Positions 34,746-44,056 of a DNA stretch of 64,000 bases are shown one piece after another; within the stretch, counting starts at the first letter, position 1, and each line of letters starts with the position of its first letter. Source of the stretch: Amylibacter sp. SFDW26. GTDB taxonomy: Bacteria; Pseudomonadota; Alphaproteobacteria; Rhodobacterales; Rhodobacteraceae. The notes below the pieces were generated by a model, which worked only from the letters and a program-made list of their open reading frames with translations, did not search any database and was not told the origin of the DNA. The position numbers and the translations under genes are program-made. The stretch covers positions 124,001 through 188,000 of the forward strand of contig NZ_WEIC01000001.1 in the NCBI RefSeq assembly GCF_009184395.1. The letters run 5' to 3'.

Positions 34746-35173
34746 TCCAGAAACCGCGCTTTGATATCGGGTGTGGGCATCATACATGCATCATATTGCC
34801 CAAAGATCGCATAACGGTTCTTGGCAACACGGGCATAGAGCCAGTTCTTAATTGTGCGGGGCAAGATATGTGCGACCCCCGCAATTTTCCAAGGCCAGCC
34901 AAGTTTAGAATAAATCGCCAGAACACCATCCAACCGTTCGTGTAGCTGACCGTCTACAAACACAAGGAAAGTATCGAAATCGGTCGGATCAAGATCATGA
35001 TGCTTATAAAGTACCTGACCATTGTCAGATTGGGCTGTAAGGAATTTAAAGTTCTTTTGTCGATCAAACCGTAAAATGAATTTCATAAACCCGTTGCACA
35101 AAACACAAGTGCCATCAAAAACGATCGTATCTTGGGTCTGTACCGTGCTTATGATGTCCGAGGTTTGATCCAT
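34742..35173 (-). CDS. DCC-family thiol-disulfide oxidoreductase-like protein (DUF393)
   Basis: 143-aa protein with the DCC motif in 'IVFDGTCVLCNGFMKFILRF' (Cys23-x2-Cys26 after Asp-Gly), then 'FKFLTAQSDNGQ', 'FDTFLVFVDGQLHERLDGVL' and 'RYAIFGQYDACMMP'. These are the marks of DUF393, a thioredoxin-like family with a proposed redox role, often near HTTM-type membrane proteins. It converges on the unassigned membrane gene with overlapping stop codons. The cytosolic thiol site looks intact. Confidence 0.88.
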   Translation of the reverse strand: MDQTSDIISTVQTQDTIVFDGTCVLCNGFMKFILRFDRQKNFKFLTAQSDNGQVLYKHHDLDPTDFDTFLVFVDGQLHERLDGVLAIYSKLGWPWKIAGVAHILPRTIKNWLYARVAKNRYAIFGQYDACMMPTPDIKARFLD

Positions 35174-35228
35174 ATGTTGGGTATAAGCTGAATGGTTCCA
35201 AATGGAACCCTAATTCGGCAAACAGATA

Positions 35229-35591
35229 TTATCCAAGAAACACCAAAAATAAGCCTAGGACTGCTGGAACAGTTTGGACATATAAGATGCGCTTGGATGC
35301 TGTTGCGGCACCGTAAACGCCTGCAACTGCTACAAAAAGCAGAAAACAAATCGCAATGTGAGGTTGCCAGACAGGATCTTGGATAAACAAAGACCAGATT
35401 AATCCAGCTGCAAGAAATCCATTATAAAGCCCTTGATTTGCGGCCATAGCTTTCGTGGGCTCAAACAAATCCTTTGGAAAGCTTTTAAATATTTTCGGCC
35501 CGCGGCTGGTCCATGCAAACATTTCGAACCAAGCGATATAAAGATGTAGGATGGCGATAATCACGACAATGATAAGAGCTAAAGTGGACAT
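35229..35591 (-). CDS. DUF1304 family membrane protein
   Basis: 120-aa membrane protein with four helices. Seen: 'HLYIAWFEMFAWTSRGPKIF', 'ANQGLYNGFLAAGLIWSLF', and 'GVYGAATASKRILYVQTVPA', the DUF1304 signature. Function unknown for the family. The likely start is ATG 35591, with AAGGAAC 8 bases upstream; a GTG 6 bases earlier is poorer. It stands alone between the DCC gene and the rpoD terminator. Confidence 0.85.
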   Translation of the reverse strand: MSTLALIIVVIIAILHLYIAWFEMFAWTSRGPKIFKSFPKDLFEPTKAMAANQGLYNGFLAAGLIWSLFIQDPVWQPHIAICFLLFVAVAGVYGAATASKRILYVQTVPAVLGLFLVFLG

Positions 35592-35654
35592 AGGCACTGT
35601 TCCTTTGGGTTGCGTAAACCGTAGGGCGGAAGGCTAAGTTGTGTCAATGTAATG

Positions 35655-35679
35655 AAAAAGGCACCCGAAGGTGCCTTAA
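35655..35679 (-). terminator. Rho-independent terminator of rpoD
   Basis: Minus strand AAGGCACC-TTCG-GGTGCCTTTTT, a stable UUCG-type tetraloop hairpin beginning 3 bases after the rpoD stop. Confidence 0.9.
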
Positions 35680-35682
35680 ATT

Positions 35683-37677
35683 CTATTGATCCAAGAAGCT
35701 GCGCAACTTGCGTGATCTGCTTGGATGTTTCAACTTCCGCAATGCTTTCGCTTCGATCTGACGGATACGTTCGCGTGTCACGCTGAACTGCTGGCCCACT
35801 TCTTCCAAAGTATGGTCGGTGTTCATGCCAATACCAAAGCGCATACGCAATACACGTTCTTCGCGTGGTGTCAGCGATGCCAACACACGTGTTGTTGTTT
35901 CTTTCAGGTTGCCCTGAATGGCGCTGTCCAATGGCAAGATCGCATTCTTATCTTCGATGAAATCGCCCAATTGTGAATCTTCTTCGTCACCAATTGGCGT
36001 TTCCAAAGAAATCGGTTCTTTCGCGATTTTCATAACTTTGCGCACTTTTTCCAGCGGCATTTGCAGTTTGGCTGACAATTCTTCTGGTGTTGGCTCGCGG
36101 CCAATTTCGTGCAACATCTGGCGACCAGTCCGCACCAATTTGTTGATCGTTTCGATCATATGCACAGGAATACGGATTGTACGGGCCTGATCTGCAATCG
36201 AACGCGTGATCGCTTGACGGATCCACCATGTGGCGTACGTACTAAACTTATAACCACGGCGATATTCAAACTTATCAACCGCTTTCATCAAACCGATGTT
36301 ACCTTCTTGGATCAAATCCAAGAACTGTAGGCCACGGTTCGTATATTTTTTAGCAATGGAAATCACCAAACGTAGGTTGGCTTCGACCATCTCTTTTTTC
36401 GCGATGCGGGCTTCTTTTTCACCCTTTTGCACTTGGTTCACGATGCGGCGGTATTCAGAAATATCCACGCCGACATATTGACCGACTTGCGCCATTTCAG
36501 CACGAATTTCTTCGGCTTTTTCACGATGCTTTTCGATAAATACACCCCAGCCACGACCGTCTTTTTCGGCAATATTATCCAGCCACATCGGATCAAGTTC
36601 TGACCCGCGGTAAGCATCGATAAACTCACGACGGTTGATGCGGGATTGGTCAGCCAGTTTTACCATACCACTGTCCAGTGACATGATTTTACGGTTAATG
36701 CCGTACAACTGGTCAATCAACGCTTCAATACGGTTGTTGTGGAAGTGAAGTGCATTCACTTGCTCAACCAATTTTGTGCGCAAAGTTTGGTATGCTTTTT
36801 CTTCTTTGGCGGTGAATGTTGAATCTTCGTTCAAAGTTGCAGAAATACGAACGTCCTGCATTTCAGCAAGCTTGTTATAGCTCTTAGCAATTTTTGCTAA
36901 TGTGCTTAGAACCTCAGGTTTTAGTGCTGCTTCCATCGCTGCAAGCGATAGGTTTGCTGCATCATCTTCATCCTCGTCATCATCGTCGTTGCGGATTGGA
37001 TTGCCATCTGCATCAACTTCGACTTCTGGTTCTTTTTTAACAGGAGCAGGCTTCATGTTCGCGGGCGTTGATCCCAATGTGCTGGCGATGGGTTCAACAT
37101 CATCGCCTTCCATAGAGTTACCAAATGTGGTTTCCAGATCGATCACATCACGCAGCAGAATTTCTTCTTCCAAAAGTTCTTCGCGCCAAATTGTAATCGC
37201 TTGGAATGTCAGTGGGCTTTCACAAAGCCCTGCGATCATCGTGTTACGACCCGCTTCGATACGTTTCGCAATCGCAATTTCGCCTTCGCGGGACAACAAC
37301 TCAACAGAACCCATTTCACGCAGGTACATACGAACAGGGTCATCTGTGCGGTCAAGTTTGGCTTCGCCAGTGTTGGCAAGCGCGAGTTCTTTTTTGTCTG
37401 TTTCTACAACAGTCAGTTCACGCGCACCTTCATCTTCCAGCTCATCCGCTTCGATGATATTGATGCCCATCTCTGATAGCATAGACATCACATCTTCGAT
37501 TTGTTCCGAAGACACTTGATCAGGTGGTAAAACTTCGTTCAGCTCGTCATAAGTGATATAGCCACGCTCACGCGCAACAGAGATCATTTTTTTGATGTCG
37601 GCCTGACTGCTGTCAGAGATAGAATTAGCACCTTCTGCTTGCTCGTTCTTACCCACTTCAGTGTCTTTAGCTGCCAT
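35683..37677 (-). CDS. rpoD: Primary sigma factor RpoD (sigma-70)
   Basis: 664-aa housekeeping sigma factor. Region 1.1 is at the N-terminus ('[20 protein letters not shown]'), followed by region 1.2 ('[20 protein letters not shown]'), an acidic non-conserved insert ('[20 protein letters not shown]'), region 2 ('[20 protein letters not shown]', '[20 protein letters not shown]'), region 3, and region 4.2 ('[20 protein letters not shown]'). It directs RNA polymerase to most promoters. dnaG lies 84 bp upstream on the same strand, the classic dnaG-rpoD order. The intervening DNA carries GANTC inverted repeats. Start ATG 37677. Confidence 0.97.
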   Translation of the reverse strand: MAAKDTEVGKNEQAEGANSISDSSQADIKKMISVARERGYITYDELNEVLPPDQVSSEQIEDVMSMLSEMGINIIEADELEDEGARELTVVETDKKELALANTGEAKLDRTDDPVRMYLREMGSVELLSREGEIAIAKRIEAGRNTMIAGLCESPLTFQAITIWREELLEEEILLRDVIDLETTFGNSMEGDDVEPIASTLGSTPANMKPAPVKKEPEVEVDADGNPIRNDDDDEDEDDAANLSLAAMEAALKPEVLSTLAKIAKSYNKLAEMQDVRISATLNEDSTFTAKEEKAYQTLRTKLVEQVNALHFHNNRIEALIDQLYGINRKIMSLDSGMVKLADQSRINRREFIDAYRGSELDPMWLDNIAEKDGRGWGVFIEKHREKAEEIRAEMAQVGQYVGVDISEYRRIVNQVQKGEKEARIAKKEMVEANLRLVISIAKKYTNRGLQFLDLIQEGNIGLMKAVDKFEYRRGYKFSTYATWWIRQAITRSIADQARTIRIPVHMIETINKLVRTGRQMLHEIGREPTPEELSAKLQMPLEKVRKVMKIAKEPISLETPIGDEEDSQLGDFIEDKNAILPLDSAIQGNLKETTTRVLASLTPREERVLRMRFGIGMNTDHTLEEVGQQFSVTRERIRQIEAKALRKLKHPSRSRKLRSFLDQ

Positions 37678-37693
37678 GTGTTACTCCTATAAC

Positions 37694-37754
37694 TGATTCG
37701 AAAAACGAATCATTCCCGCTGAACGCGAATCAATACATTGCCGCAGTGATTCGC
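37694..37754. promoter_or_regulatory. Two GANTC-containing inverted repeats upstream of rpoD
   Basis: TGATTCG-AAAAA-CGAATCA (37694-37712) and GCGAATCA-14 bases-TGATTCGC (37725-37732 and 37747-37754). Together they hold four GANTC sites in 58 bp, the target of the cell-cycle methylase CcrM. The hairpins could also attenuate dnaG read-through into rpoD. Confidence 0.6.
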
Positions 37755-37761
37755 AATGCTT

Positions 37762-39705
37762 TTACGGCTTTTTCTTTACCCAAATCTGATCATCGAGCAT
37801 TTTTTGCAGTTGTTGTGATAAATTATCACTATCATCGCCCGAATTATCTTCATTTCCATAGTCTGTCTTAGTGGCGCTATTACGCGCTTCTGTGGCTTGT
37901 TGCACCCGCCAAGTGGTGCTTTCATCGGCCATTCGTGTTAAATCTTCTTCCGCTTCGCGAATTTCATGTAATGCTCCTAAAATTGCAGCATGTTTGGTTA
38001 ATTCTTCGTCAAGAACCCGCTCTGTCATTGCAGGATCAGCATTTTGTTTTAAATATGGATGCTCCCGAACCGCTTTAATTCCGCACAGATGATCAATAGG
38101 GTCATATCCCAAAGCATCCATCATTTTGAAATTTAACGCATCAGAAGCATCTTCGTTAGATAGGTCGTCATGTAGATTTGCCAAGAGCTGGTTCTGGATT
38201 TCTTTGTAATCTTGCGATGCTATACGGCATTTTTCCAACGCAGTTTCCATTTTCAAAGCGGCTTGTGGGTTTCGTAAGGCCGCTAACAGGATCACAGCTT
38301 CGCGCATCCGCTTATCAGCTTGTTCATTTTGAGCAAGCAATGAACCTTTGGTTCCTGCCATCGGTTTCTTTGGTGTGTTCTTTTTCCAAGCCCCCGGTTG
38401 AAACGTATTTTGACTACGCTTACGGGCAAACAAGTCATAGCGGAAGTCTTTGATCACCTGTCCATAATGCGACTTGATCGACCGATCTTGGATCGTATTC
38501 AGTAAAGCCCGAAGGCTTGCATCCAATGCGGCCCGTCGTTCTGGGCTGTCAAAATCCTTACCTTCAGTTTCGCGCTGCCACAGCAGTTTCACCATCGGCT
38601 GCGCATTATCCAACAACGCTTGCATGGCTTTCGCCCCTTGCGCCTTGATCAAATCATCAGGGTCTTGCCCCTCGGGCATGATACAAAACCGCAACGACTT
38701 ACCTGCTTCTAACAAAGGTAGCGATAGATCAATCAACCGCATCGCAGCGCGTATACCAGCCTTATCACCATCCAGCGCAATAATCGGCTCTGGGCACATG
38801 CGCCACATCAGCTGTAATTGATCCGCTGTAATCGCTGTACCCAAAGGAGCCACCGCATGCTTGAACCCTGCTTGGGACAGGGCAATCACATCCATATAGC
38901 CTTCGGCCACAATCAAGCTTTCCGCCTTACCAGCCGCTTCACGGGCAGGTTTGTGGTTGTAAAGCGAACGCCCTTTGTCAAACAAAGGCGTCTCTGGTGA
39001 ATTCAGATATTTCGCAGGCTGATTTGCATCCATCGCCCGACCACCAAAGGCCGTACATCGCCCACGCGCATCGCGAATGGGGAACATGATACGGTTACGG
39101 AAACGGTCAAACGGATTACCGCCATCGTCAGGTTTAATCGCCAACCCTGCCTCAACGATATCCTCGGGCTTCACCCCTTTGCCAGTTAGATGTCCAAACA
39201 ACCCATTGCGCGAATTATCGGCATAGCCAATCTGAAACTCTTCCAACGTGCTTTCTGGCAAACCGCGATTGTCCAAATAGGCCCGTGCTGCTTCTGCATG
39301 GTTGGTACGCAACTGCAAACGGTAATATTGAACCGCCTGTTCCATAATATCGACCAGAACTGTCCGTTTATCTGCTTTTTGCTGGGCGGCAGGATCGCGC
39401 GCGGGCATCGGCATGCCAGCTTCGCGTGCCAAAATTTCCACCGCTTCCATGAAATTCACGTTTTCGGTTTCTTGGATAAAACTGTAAACATTGCCCTTCG
39501 CATGACAGCCAAAACAGTAATAAAACCCTTTCTGGTCTTCGACATGAAAAGAGGCTGTTTTTTCGGCATGAAACGGGCAGGGCGCCCAATAATCGCCTTT
39601 GCCTGGATTGGATTTTTTCGCATCCCAAGTGACCTTACGCCCAACGACCTGAGCGATCGAGGAACGGTCCCGTAATTCATCAATAAAACCAGGTGGCAGA
39701 CTCAT
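37762..39705 (-). CDS. dnaG: DNA primase
   Basis: 647-aa primase that makes RNA primers for replication. The N-terminal zinc domain has 'APCPFHAEKTASFHVEDQKG' and 'YYCFGCHAKGNVYSFIQE' (Cys-His-Cys-Cys). The core includes the TOPRIM piece 'LIVAEGYMDVIALSQAG' and 'PIIALDGDKAG'. The C-terminal helicase-binding domain is diverged and rich in Glu/Lys, ending in a polar tail. The next gene downstream is rpoD. A start at 39705 fits the conserved 'MSLPPGFIDELRDRSSIAQV'. Confidence 0.96.
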   Translation of the reverse strand: MSLPPGFIDELRDRSSIAQVVGRKVTWDAKKSNPGKGDYWAPCPFHAEKTASFHVEDQKGFYYCFGCHAKGNVYSFIQETENVNFMEAVEILAREAGMPMPARDPAAQQKADKRTVLVDIMEQAVQYYRLQLRTNHAEAARAYLDNRGLPESTLEEFQIGYADNSRNGLFGHLTGKGVKPEDIVEAGLAIKPDDGGNPFDRFRNRIMFPIRDARGRCTAFGGRAMDANQPAKYLNSPETPLFDKGRSLYNHKPAREAAGKAESLIVAEGYMDVIALSQAGFKHAVAPLGTAITADQLQLMWRMCPEPIIALDGDKAGIRAAMRLIDLSLPLLEAGKSLRFCIMPEGQDPDDLIKAQGAKAMQALLDNAQPMVKLLWQRETEGKDFDSPERRAALDASLRALLNTIQDRSIKSHYGQVIKDFRYDLFARKRSQNTFQPGAWKKNTPKKPMAGTKGSLLAQNEQADKRMREAVILLAALRNPQAALKMETALEKCRIASQDYKEIQNQLLANLHDDLSNEDASDALNFKMMDALGYDPIDHLCGIKAVREHPYLKQNADPAMTERVLDEELTKHAAILGALHEIREAEEDLTRMADESTTWRVQQATEARNSATKTDYGNEDNSGDDSDNLSQQLQKMLDDQIWVKKKP

Positions 39706-39753
39706 TGCAAGAATATGGTTTGTATAGGGGGCGGATGCAAGTACAGCCTTGGG

Positions 39754-40059
39754 TTATTTTTCAATTTCCATCGTCTGACGCAATTCACCGGTCGCACGAT
39801 CAAAAATCAACACACGTCTATCTGTTGTGACCACAGCATACCAATCAACACCTTGCGTAAAAGTCTCTGCTACGGACCCATCGGGCAAGGTAATGCTGCT
39901 TGGTAAAGGTAAAACAGGACTATCTGACCGTAATCGCATGACAAGGGTCAAAATCAACGCTACAAAGCCGACAATCATAACCACCAGTAGGACTGTCACC
40001 AGTCTGCGCAGCAGCGTAATGCTTTTAGGCTCTACATAATCGTCGGAAAGTTCATCCAT
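39754..40059 (-). CDS. Small membrane-anchored protein (DUF6476-like)
   Basis: 101-aa protein with one membrane helix (about residues 21-42, 'VTVLLVVMIVGFVALILTLV') and a C-terminal beta-type domain 'ITLPDGSVAETFTQGVDWYA' ending 'FDRATGELRQTMEIEK'. It resembles the small Rhodobacterales family I know as DUF6476, often beside an RluA-type gene, though I cannot verify the match. Its ATG overlaps by two bases the ATG of the divergent rlu gene (shared CATG at 40057-40060). Confidence 0.75.
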   Translation of the reverse strand: MDELSDDYVEPKSITLLRRLVTVLLVVMIVGFVALILTLVMRLRSDSPVLPLPSSITLPDGSVAETFTQGVDWYAVVTTDRRVLIFDRATGELRQTMEIEK

Positions 40060-41113
40060 GTCGGACCCCGTTAATGATCAAAGCGATCGTATCGTTATTT
40101 TGACGCTTTCAGATGCGCCTGCGCCTCGTCTTGATAAAGCCTTAGCACAGGTTGTGCCAGAGGGCATGACATTAAGTCGTTCAATGTTAACTAAATTGAT
40201 CGAAGGTGGTTCTGTGTCTCGTGTGGGCGGGGATGTTGTGACGGTTCTGAAAACCAAAGGGCAGGCAGGTGAAGAATGGCAAGTGATTATGCCTGAACCT
40301 GTCAGTTTGAATGCAGAACCCGAAGATATCCCAATTGATGTGATCTACGAAGATGATGACTTGATCGTTGTGAACAAGGAAAGCGGTATGGTTGTTCATC
40401 CTGCACCTGGTTCTGAAACAGGGACCTTGGTGAATGCATTGCTGCATCATTGTGGTGACACCCTGTCTGGTGTTGGTGGTACAAAACGCCCAGGTATCGT
40501 GCACCGTATCGATAAAGACACCTCTGGTATTCTGGTGATTGCGAAATCTGATGTGGCACACCAAGGGCTGGCCAAGCAATTTGCGGATCATTCGATTAAA
40601 CGCCGCTACATCGCCTTTACGCATGGGGCCCCCAGCCGTTCTGATCCACGTATCGCAGGCCTGAATGGTGTAGCTTTTGAAGATGGGGCCATAATTCGAG
40701 TTGCCACAAACATCGCGCGCCATAAAACAGACCGTAAACGTATGGCTGTTGTGACGGATTCAGGTCGCCACGCAATCACGCGTATGATCACGACGGATTA
40801 TTACGGGCCCGTTGAACGCCCCTTTGCTGCGAAAATCGAATGCTGGTTGGAAACAGGGCGCACGCACCAAATCCGTGTTCACGCTAACCATATCGGCCAC
40901 GGTTTGGTCGGTGATCCGATCTATGGCAAGCGTAAAACCTTGCCTATGGCAAATTTTGAACCCTCTGAACAAGCGTTTTTAAGTGGGTTTAATCGCCAAG
41001 CTCTTCACGCAGCGTCATTAGGCTTTGTTCACCCTGTATCACAAGAATTTGTAGAGTTTACGTCAGAATTACCCGACGACTTACAAGAATTGGAAAAGAT
41101 TTTCTCAAGATAA
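40058..41113 (+). CDS. RluA-family pseudouridine synthase (RluD-like)
   Basis: 351-aa pseudouridine synthase with an N-terminal S4-like domain ('RLDKALAQVVPEGMTLSRSM') and the catalytic block 'GIVHRIDKDTSGILVIAKSD' holding the catalytic Asp. 'ETGRTHQIRVHANHIGHGLV' is the second RNA-contact motif. RluD acts on 23S rRNA helix 69; the exact target here is likely but not proven, so I leave the symbol empty. The start at 40058 overlaps the divergent small gene. GGAAAG lies 8 bases upstream. Confidence 0.9.
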   Translation: MSDPVNDQSDRIVILTLSDAPAPRLDKALAQVVPEGMTLSRSMLTKLIEGGSVSRVGGDVVTVLKTKGQAGEEWQVIMPEPVSLNAEPEDIPIDVIYEDDDLIVVNKESGMVVHPAPGSETGTLVNALLHHCGDTLSGVGGTKRPGIVHRIDKDTSGILVIAKSDVAHQGLAKQFADHSIKRRYIAFTHGAPSRSDPRIAGLNGVAFEDGAIIRVATNIARHKTDRKRMAVVTDSGRHAITRMITTDYYGPVERPFAAKIECWLETGRTHQIRVHANHIGHGLVGDPIYGKRKTLPMANFEPSEQAFLSGFNRQALHAASLGFVHPVSQEFVEFTSELPDDLQELEKIFSR

Positions 41114-41206
41114 TTTATTGATTACTATAGATTAAATGAAAAATAGGCGGTTTTTTACCATTTTTTAACCTTTAGCCCATCTTTAGGTTGTATAACGCAC
41201 GCATAT

Positions 41207-41235
41207 CTTGAAAAATGGCTGCCCAATACCCATCT
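41207..41235 (+). promoter_or_regulatory. Sigma-32-type promoter of rpoH
   Basis: CTTGAA (41207-41212), a 16-base spacer and CCCATCT (41229-41235) match the heat-shock promoter consensus CTTGAA-N(13-17)-CCCATNT very well. Transcription would start near 41242, about 24 bases before the rpoH ATG. Implies self-activation of rpoH. Confidence 0.65.
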
Positions 41236-41265
41236 AAGATATAACTTAACACCAAGGGGGTTATC

Positions 41266-42159
41266 ATGAGTTACACAAACCTACCCGCACCGTCCCCGGA
41301 ACAGGGACTGAACAGTTATATGCAAGAAATTCGGAAATTCCCGATGCTGGAAGCCGAAGAAGAATACATGCTGGCCAAAGCATGGGTCGAACGCGAAGAC
41401 CCTGAAGCTGCGCATAAATTGGTGACATCTCACCTGCGTTTGGCCGCAAAAATCGCTATGGGCTACCGTGGTTATGGATTACCTACGGCTGAAGTCGTAT
41501 CAGAGGCAAATGTTGGCCTGATGCAGGCTGTAAAACGCTTTGATCCTGAAAAGGGCTTTCGCCTGTCGACCTATGCCATGTGGTGGATCCGTGCCAGCAT
41601 CCAAGAATTCGTGTTGCGCAGCTGGTCGCTTGTGAAAATGGGTACGACATCTGCACAAAAGAAATTGTTCTTTAATCTGCGCAAAGCCAAAAACAAAATC
41701 GGCGTCTTGGAAGATGGCGATATGCGTCCAGAACACGTGGCTAAAATCGCCAGCGATCTGAATGTGACCGAAGACGAAGTCACATCCATGAACCGCCGCA
41801 TGTCAGGGGGTGACGCATCCTTAAACGTGCGTGTGGGTGGTGATGACGGCGAAGGTGCTGCGGAATTCCAAGATTGGCTCGAGGATGATGATGCAGACCA
41901 AGCAGCAGATTACGCAGAACGCGATGAAATGGATGCGCGCCGTGAGTTAATGGCCGAAGCCATCGTTGTGCTGAATGAACGTGAACAGGACATTTTAAGC
42001 AAACGTAAGCTGCAAGACAAAGCCGTAACGTTGGAAGAGCTGTCCGAGCAATATAATGTCAGCCGCGAACGTATCCGTCAAATCGAAGTGCGTGCGTTTG
42101 AAAAACTTCAGGAAAAGATGCGCGAACTGGCTGTTGAACGTGGAATGATGAAGGCTTAA
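41266..42159 (+). CDS. rpoH: Heat-shock sigma factor RpoH (sigma-32)
   Basis: 297-aa alternative sigma factor. Seen: region 2 'EANVGLMQAVKRFDPEKGFR' and 'YAMWWIRASIQEFVLRSWSL', the RpoH box region 'SAQKKLFFNLRKAKNKIG', and region 4.2 '[20 protein letters not shown]'. It directs heat-shock transcription. It is not in an operon; its 5' region carries a sigma-32-type promoter. Start ATG 41266 has a GGGGG ribosome site. It ends 2 bp before the stop of the convergent GST-like gene. Confidence 0.95.
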   Translation: MSYTNLPAPSPEQGLNSYMQEIRKFPMLEAEEEYMLAKAWVEREDPEAAHKLVTSHLRLAAKIAMGYRGYGLPTAEVVSEANVGLMQAVKRFDPEKGFRLSTYAMWWIRASIQEFVLRSWSLVKMGTTSAQKKLFFNLRKAKNKIGVLEDGDMRPEHVAKIASDLNVTEDEVTSMNRRMSGGDASLNVRVGGDDGEGAAEFQDWLEDDDADQAADYAERDEMDARRELMAEAIVVLNEREQDILSKRKLQDKAVTLEELSEQYNVSRERIRQIEVRAFEKLQEKMRELAVERGMMKA

Positions 42160-42161
42160 GC

Positions 42162-43256
42162 CTATACGAATTTCACGCGCAGCCCATTGCGCTTCATTTT
42201 TGGGATTTCCATATCAATAAATCCCTCTGCGTCTAACCCAGCAAGCCATGTTCGCACGGCTTGCTGATCTTTTTCAGCCATAGATTTATAGACACTCTGG
42301 ATACGCTGCATCTTCCACAATACGAATGGGGAAGCATTGCACTTATATGTCCCACCAGCTTTTGGAACACTGATATCTGCAATGGAGCGCGGTAATACTT
42401 TTCCCGCTGGACGGCTTGCAGCGATTTCTAAAGTCTTTGCCAAAGTGGCTTCAATGGTGGGTAAGAAATCACGTGCAATGCTTTCGAATATTGGTTGAAG
42501 CGTCTTGGTCATTTCATCATTTGCCAACCATGATGAATTGTTACCATCATCGCCTTTAGAAATGCGTTCCACCCAAGCCGTCAAGTTTTTACGTGGTGCA
42601 ATCCATTCGCGATTGGGCCAGGGATCATGGGCTAAATGCGCCACCAATGGCCCCGCCAGTCCAAAATCTGCAAGGGATGGGCAATCCCCCAACAGATATT
42701 GATGTTCAGCGAAATGCGCATCCAATGCATCCAAATGCGCAATGACTTCTTTTTCCAACAAAGGACATTGTTCAGGCGTCACACCCAATGCAGGTAAATA
42801 ACTTTTCAAACCAGATGCAATTTTTGCAACGGCTTTATTTTGAATAAACTTTGGGAACCAAGGCAGTAAAGCAGGGCCCGCTTCGGCCTTAAACGCATCA
42901 TAATTCTCAGGATGGTTCCAGCGCGCCATTAACGAAACAGGTATCCAGTTTTCATCCCCCCATGTTTCTAACAGATGTGCTGCAAACCTCTGAACGGGAC
43001 TGTCTGGTATCATTGGATTGTCAGTATAGGATGCTTCGAACTGATCAATGATATCGCTGGTATCTTGCAACCATTCCCCTTTGGGCGTGACGATCACAGG
43101 CATAACAATCGCACGAAACCGTTTTTTGATTGGGCCAATCAAGGTAAAAGCATTCACCTTTTTCAACTCAAAAGGAACACCTTTGTGGGTCATGTAACAC
43201 AACAATTTCCCTGTATAATAAGACAGATGCCAACCGTAGAGTGTGAATTTCCTCAT
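42162..43256 (-). CDS. Glutathione S-transferase-like protein (364 aa)
   Basis: 364-aa protein, longer than a standard GST (about 210). The N-terminal thioredoxin-like part is 'LLCYMTHKGVPFELKKVNAF' to 'VMPVIVTPKGEWLQDTSDII'. The helical part 'LGDCPSLADFGLAGPLVAHL' is GST-like, followed by about 100 extra residues ('AGGTYKCNASPFVLWKMQRI'). It may conjugate or isomerise a small molecule; substrate unknown. It stands alone. No clear regulatory site is seen in the 146 bp upstream. Confidence 0.75.
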   Translation of the reverse strand: MRKFTLYGWHLSYYTGKLLCYMTHKGVPFELKKVNAFTLIGPIKKRFRAIVMPVIVTPKGEWLQDTSDIIDQFEASYTDNPMIPDSPVQRFAAHLLETWGDENWIPVSLMARWNHPENYDAFKAEAGPALLPWFPKFIQNKAVAKIASGLKSYLPALGVTPEQCPLLEKEVIAHLDALDAHFAEHQYLLGDCPSLADFGLAGPLVAHLAHDPWPNREWIAPRKNLTAWVERISKGDDGNNSSWLANDEMTKTLQPIFESIARDFLPTIEATLAKTLEIAASRPAGKVLPRSIADISVPKAGGTYKCNASPFVLWKMQRIQSVYKSMAEKDQQAVRTWLAGLDAEGFIDMEIPKMKRNGLRVKFV

Positions 43257-43402
43257 CTTTTATGATCCATTACCAAAGTATGTGAAACGAATACGGCCCA
43301 TGTGCTATACCTCCCAATATTATTGAGAAATGTAAGCATGAGCCGTTTTCAATTGCCAGTTTGACGTAGCGTAGAATTTATTAATTTAAAATAGGATTAA
43401 GC

Positions 43403-44056
43403 TTATGAAGACCACTCTAAAGGAAATGGTAAATCGAAGTTTGCGTAATCAATACGAAGGGTTCGTCTTGGTGATGGATTTTTTGATGGCTTCGATCGGT
43501 GTAATATCAGCATATTCATAATAAGAATATCACCCCTTTTTGCTGTGCAAATATGCGATGCCATCTTATTTGAGATTGCATCTGCATCCACTGCAGGAAT
43601 TATTCCTAGTTTATGGCTACGCGGAATTATTTCCATCGGGCCATTCTCAAATGTTGAGTCATCCAAATGAAGACGAACGAATAACATATTTTCAAGTATG
43701 TCTGTTGGCGGTTCGCAATGCCAAACCTCAGATTTTCGCGTCCAACTTTTAAACCCGTCTAAATCAGCTTTCTCATTTACTGCAATGACACGATCTTGGT
43801 GCCATGGGACGGCCCAATTCATTGTGTTGCTTTTATCAAATGAAACAAGACGAGTCGCTTTGGGGTTCTCAAGATATGGCGCAATTCTTTGCCCTATGGA
43901 CCCTTCATTATTAAGTACAGATAATATCTGAGTATCAAGCTTGATACGCTGCCCAGGCATCATTGCTTTGCTGAGTAGGTTCTCAATATTCAGAATGTCT
44001 GGCTCTGCAACCGCATTACGCAGCCAGACATACCCATCGTCCTTAAGTGATGTCAC
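43403..44056 (-). CDS. Phytanoyl-CoA dioxygenase family (Fe/2-oxoglutarate) protein
   Basis: 217-aa PhyH-type dioxygenase. Iron ligands are visible as His86 and Asp88 in 'NWAVPWHQDRVIAV' and His186 in 'NMLILHRSKPS', with Arg198/Arg201 ('SPRRTLRIDYA') placed for 2-oxoglutarate. 'NGPMEIIPRSHKLG' is another PhyH mark. It hydroxylates an unknown small substrate. It starts within the last bases of pepF (ATGA, 4-bp overlap), so it is co-translated with the peptidase, an unusual pairing. Confidence 0.85.
   Translation of the reverse strand: MTSLKDDGYVWLRNAVAEPDILNIENLLSKAMMPGQRIKLDTQILSVLNNEGSIGQRIAPYLENPKATRLVSFDKSNTMNWAVPWHQDRVIAVNEKADLDGFKSWTRKSEVWHCEPPTDILENMLFVRLHLDDSTFENGPMEIIPRSHKLGIIPAVDADAISNKMASHICTAKRGDILIMNMLILHRSKPSKNPSPRRTLRIDYANFDLPFPLEWSS

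Noticed and set aside
36961..37020. Simple repeat/CRISPR-like stretch in rpoD (acidic insert)
   Set aside because: It is in-frame coding for Asp/Glu runs of the sigma factor, without spacers.
36902..37519. 205-aa plus-strand frame opposite rpoD
   Set aside because: It is a Ser-rich shadow of the conserved sigma factor, with no start signal and no family.
40187..40723. 178-aa minus-strand frame opposite the RluA-type gene
   Set aside because: Antisense to conserved catalytic motifs; His/Cys-rich random composition.
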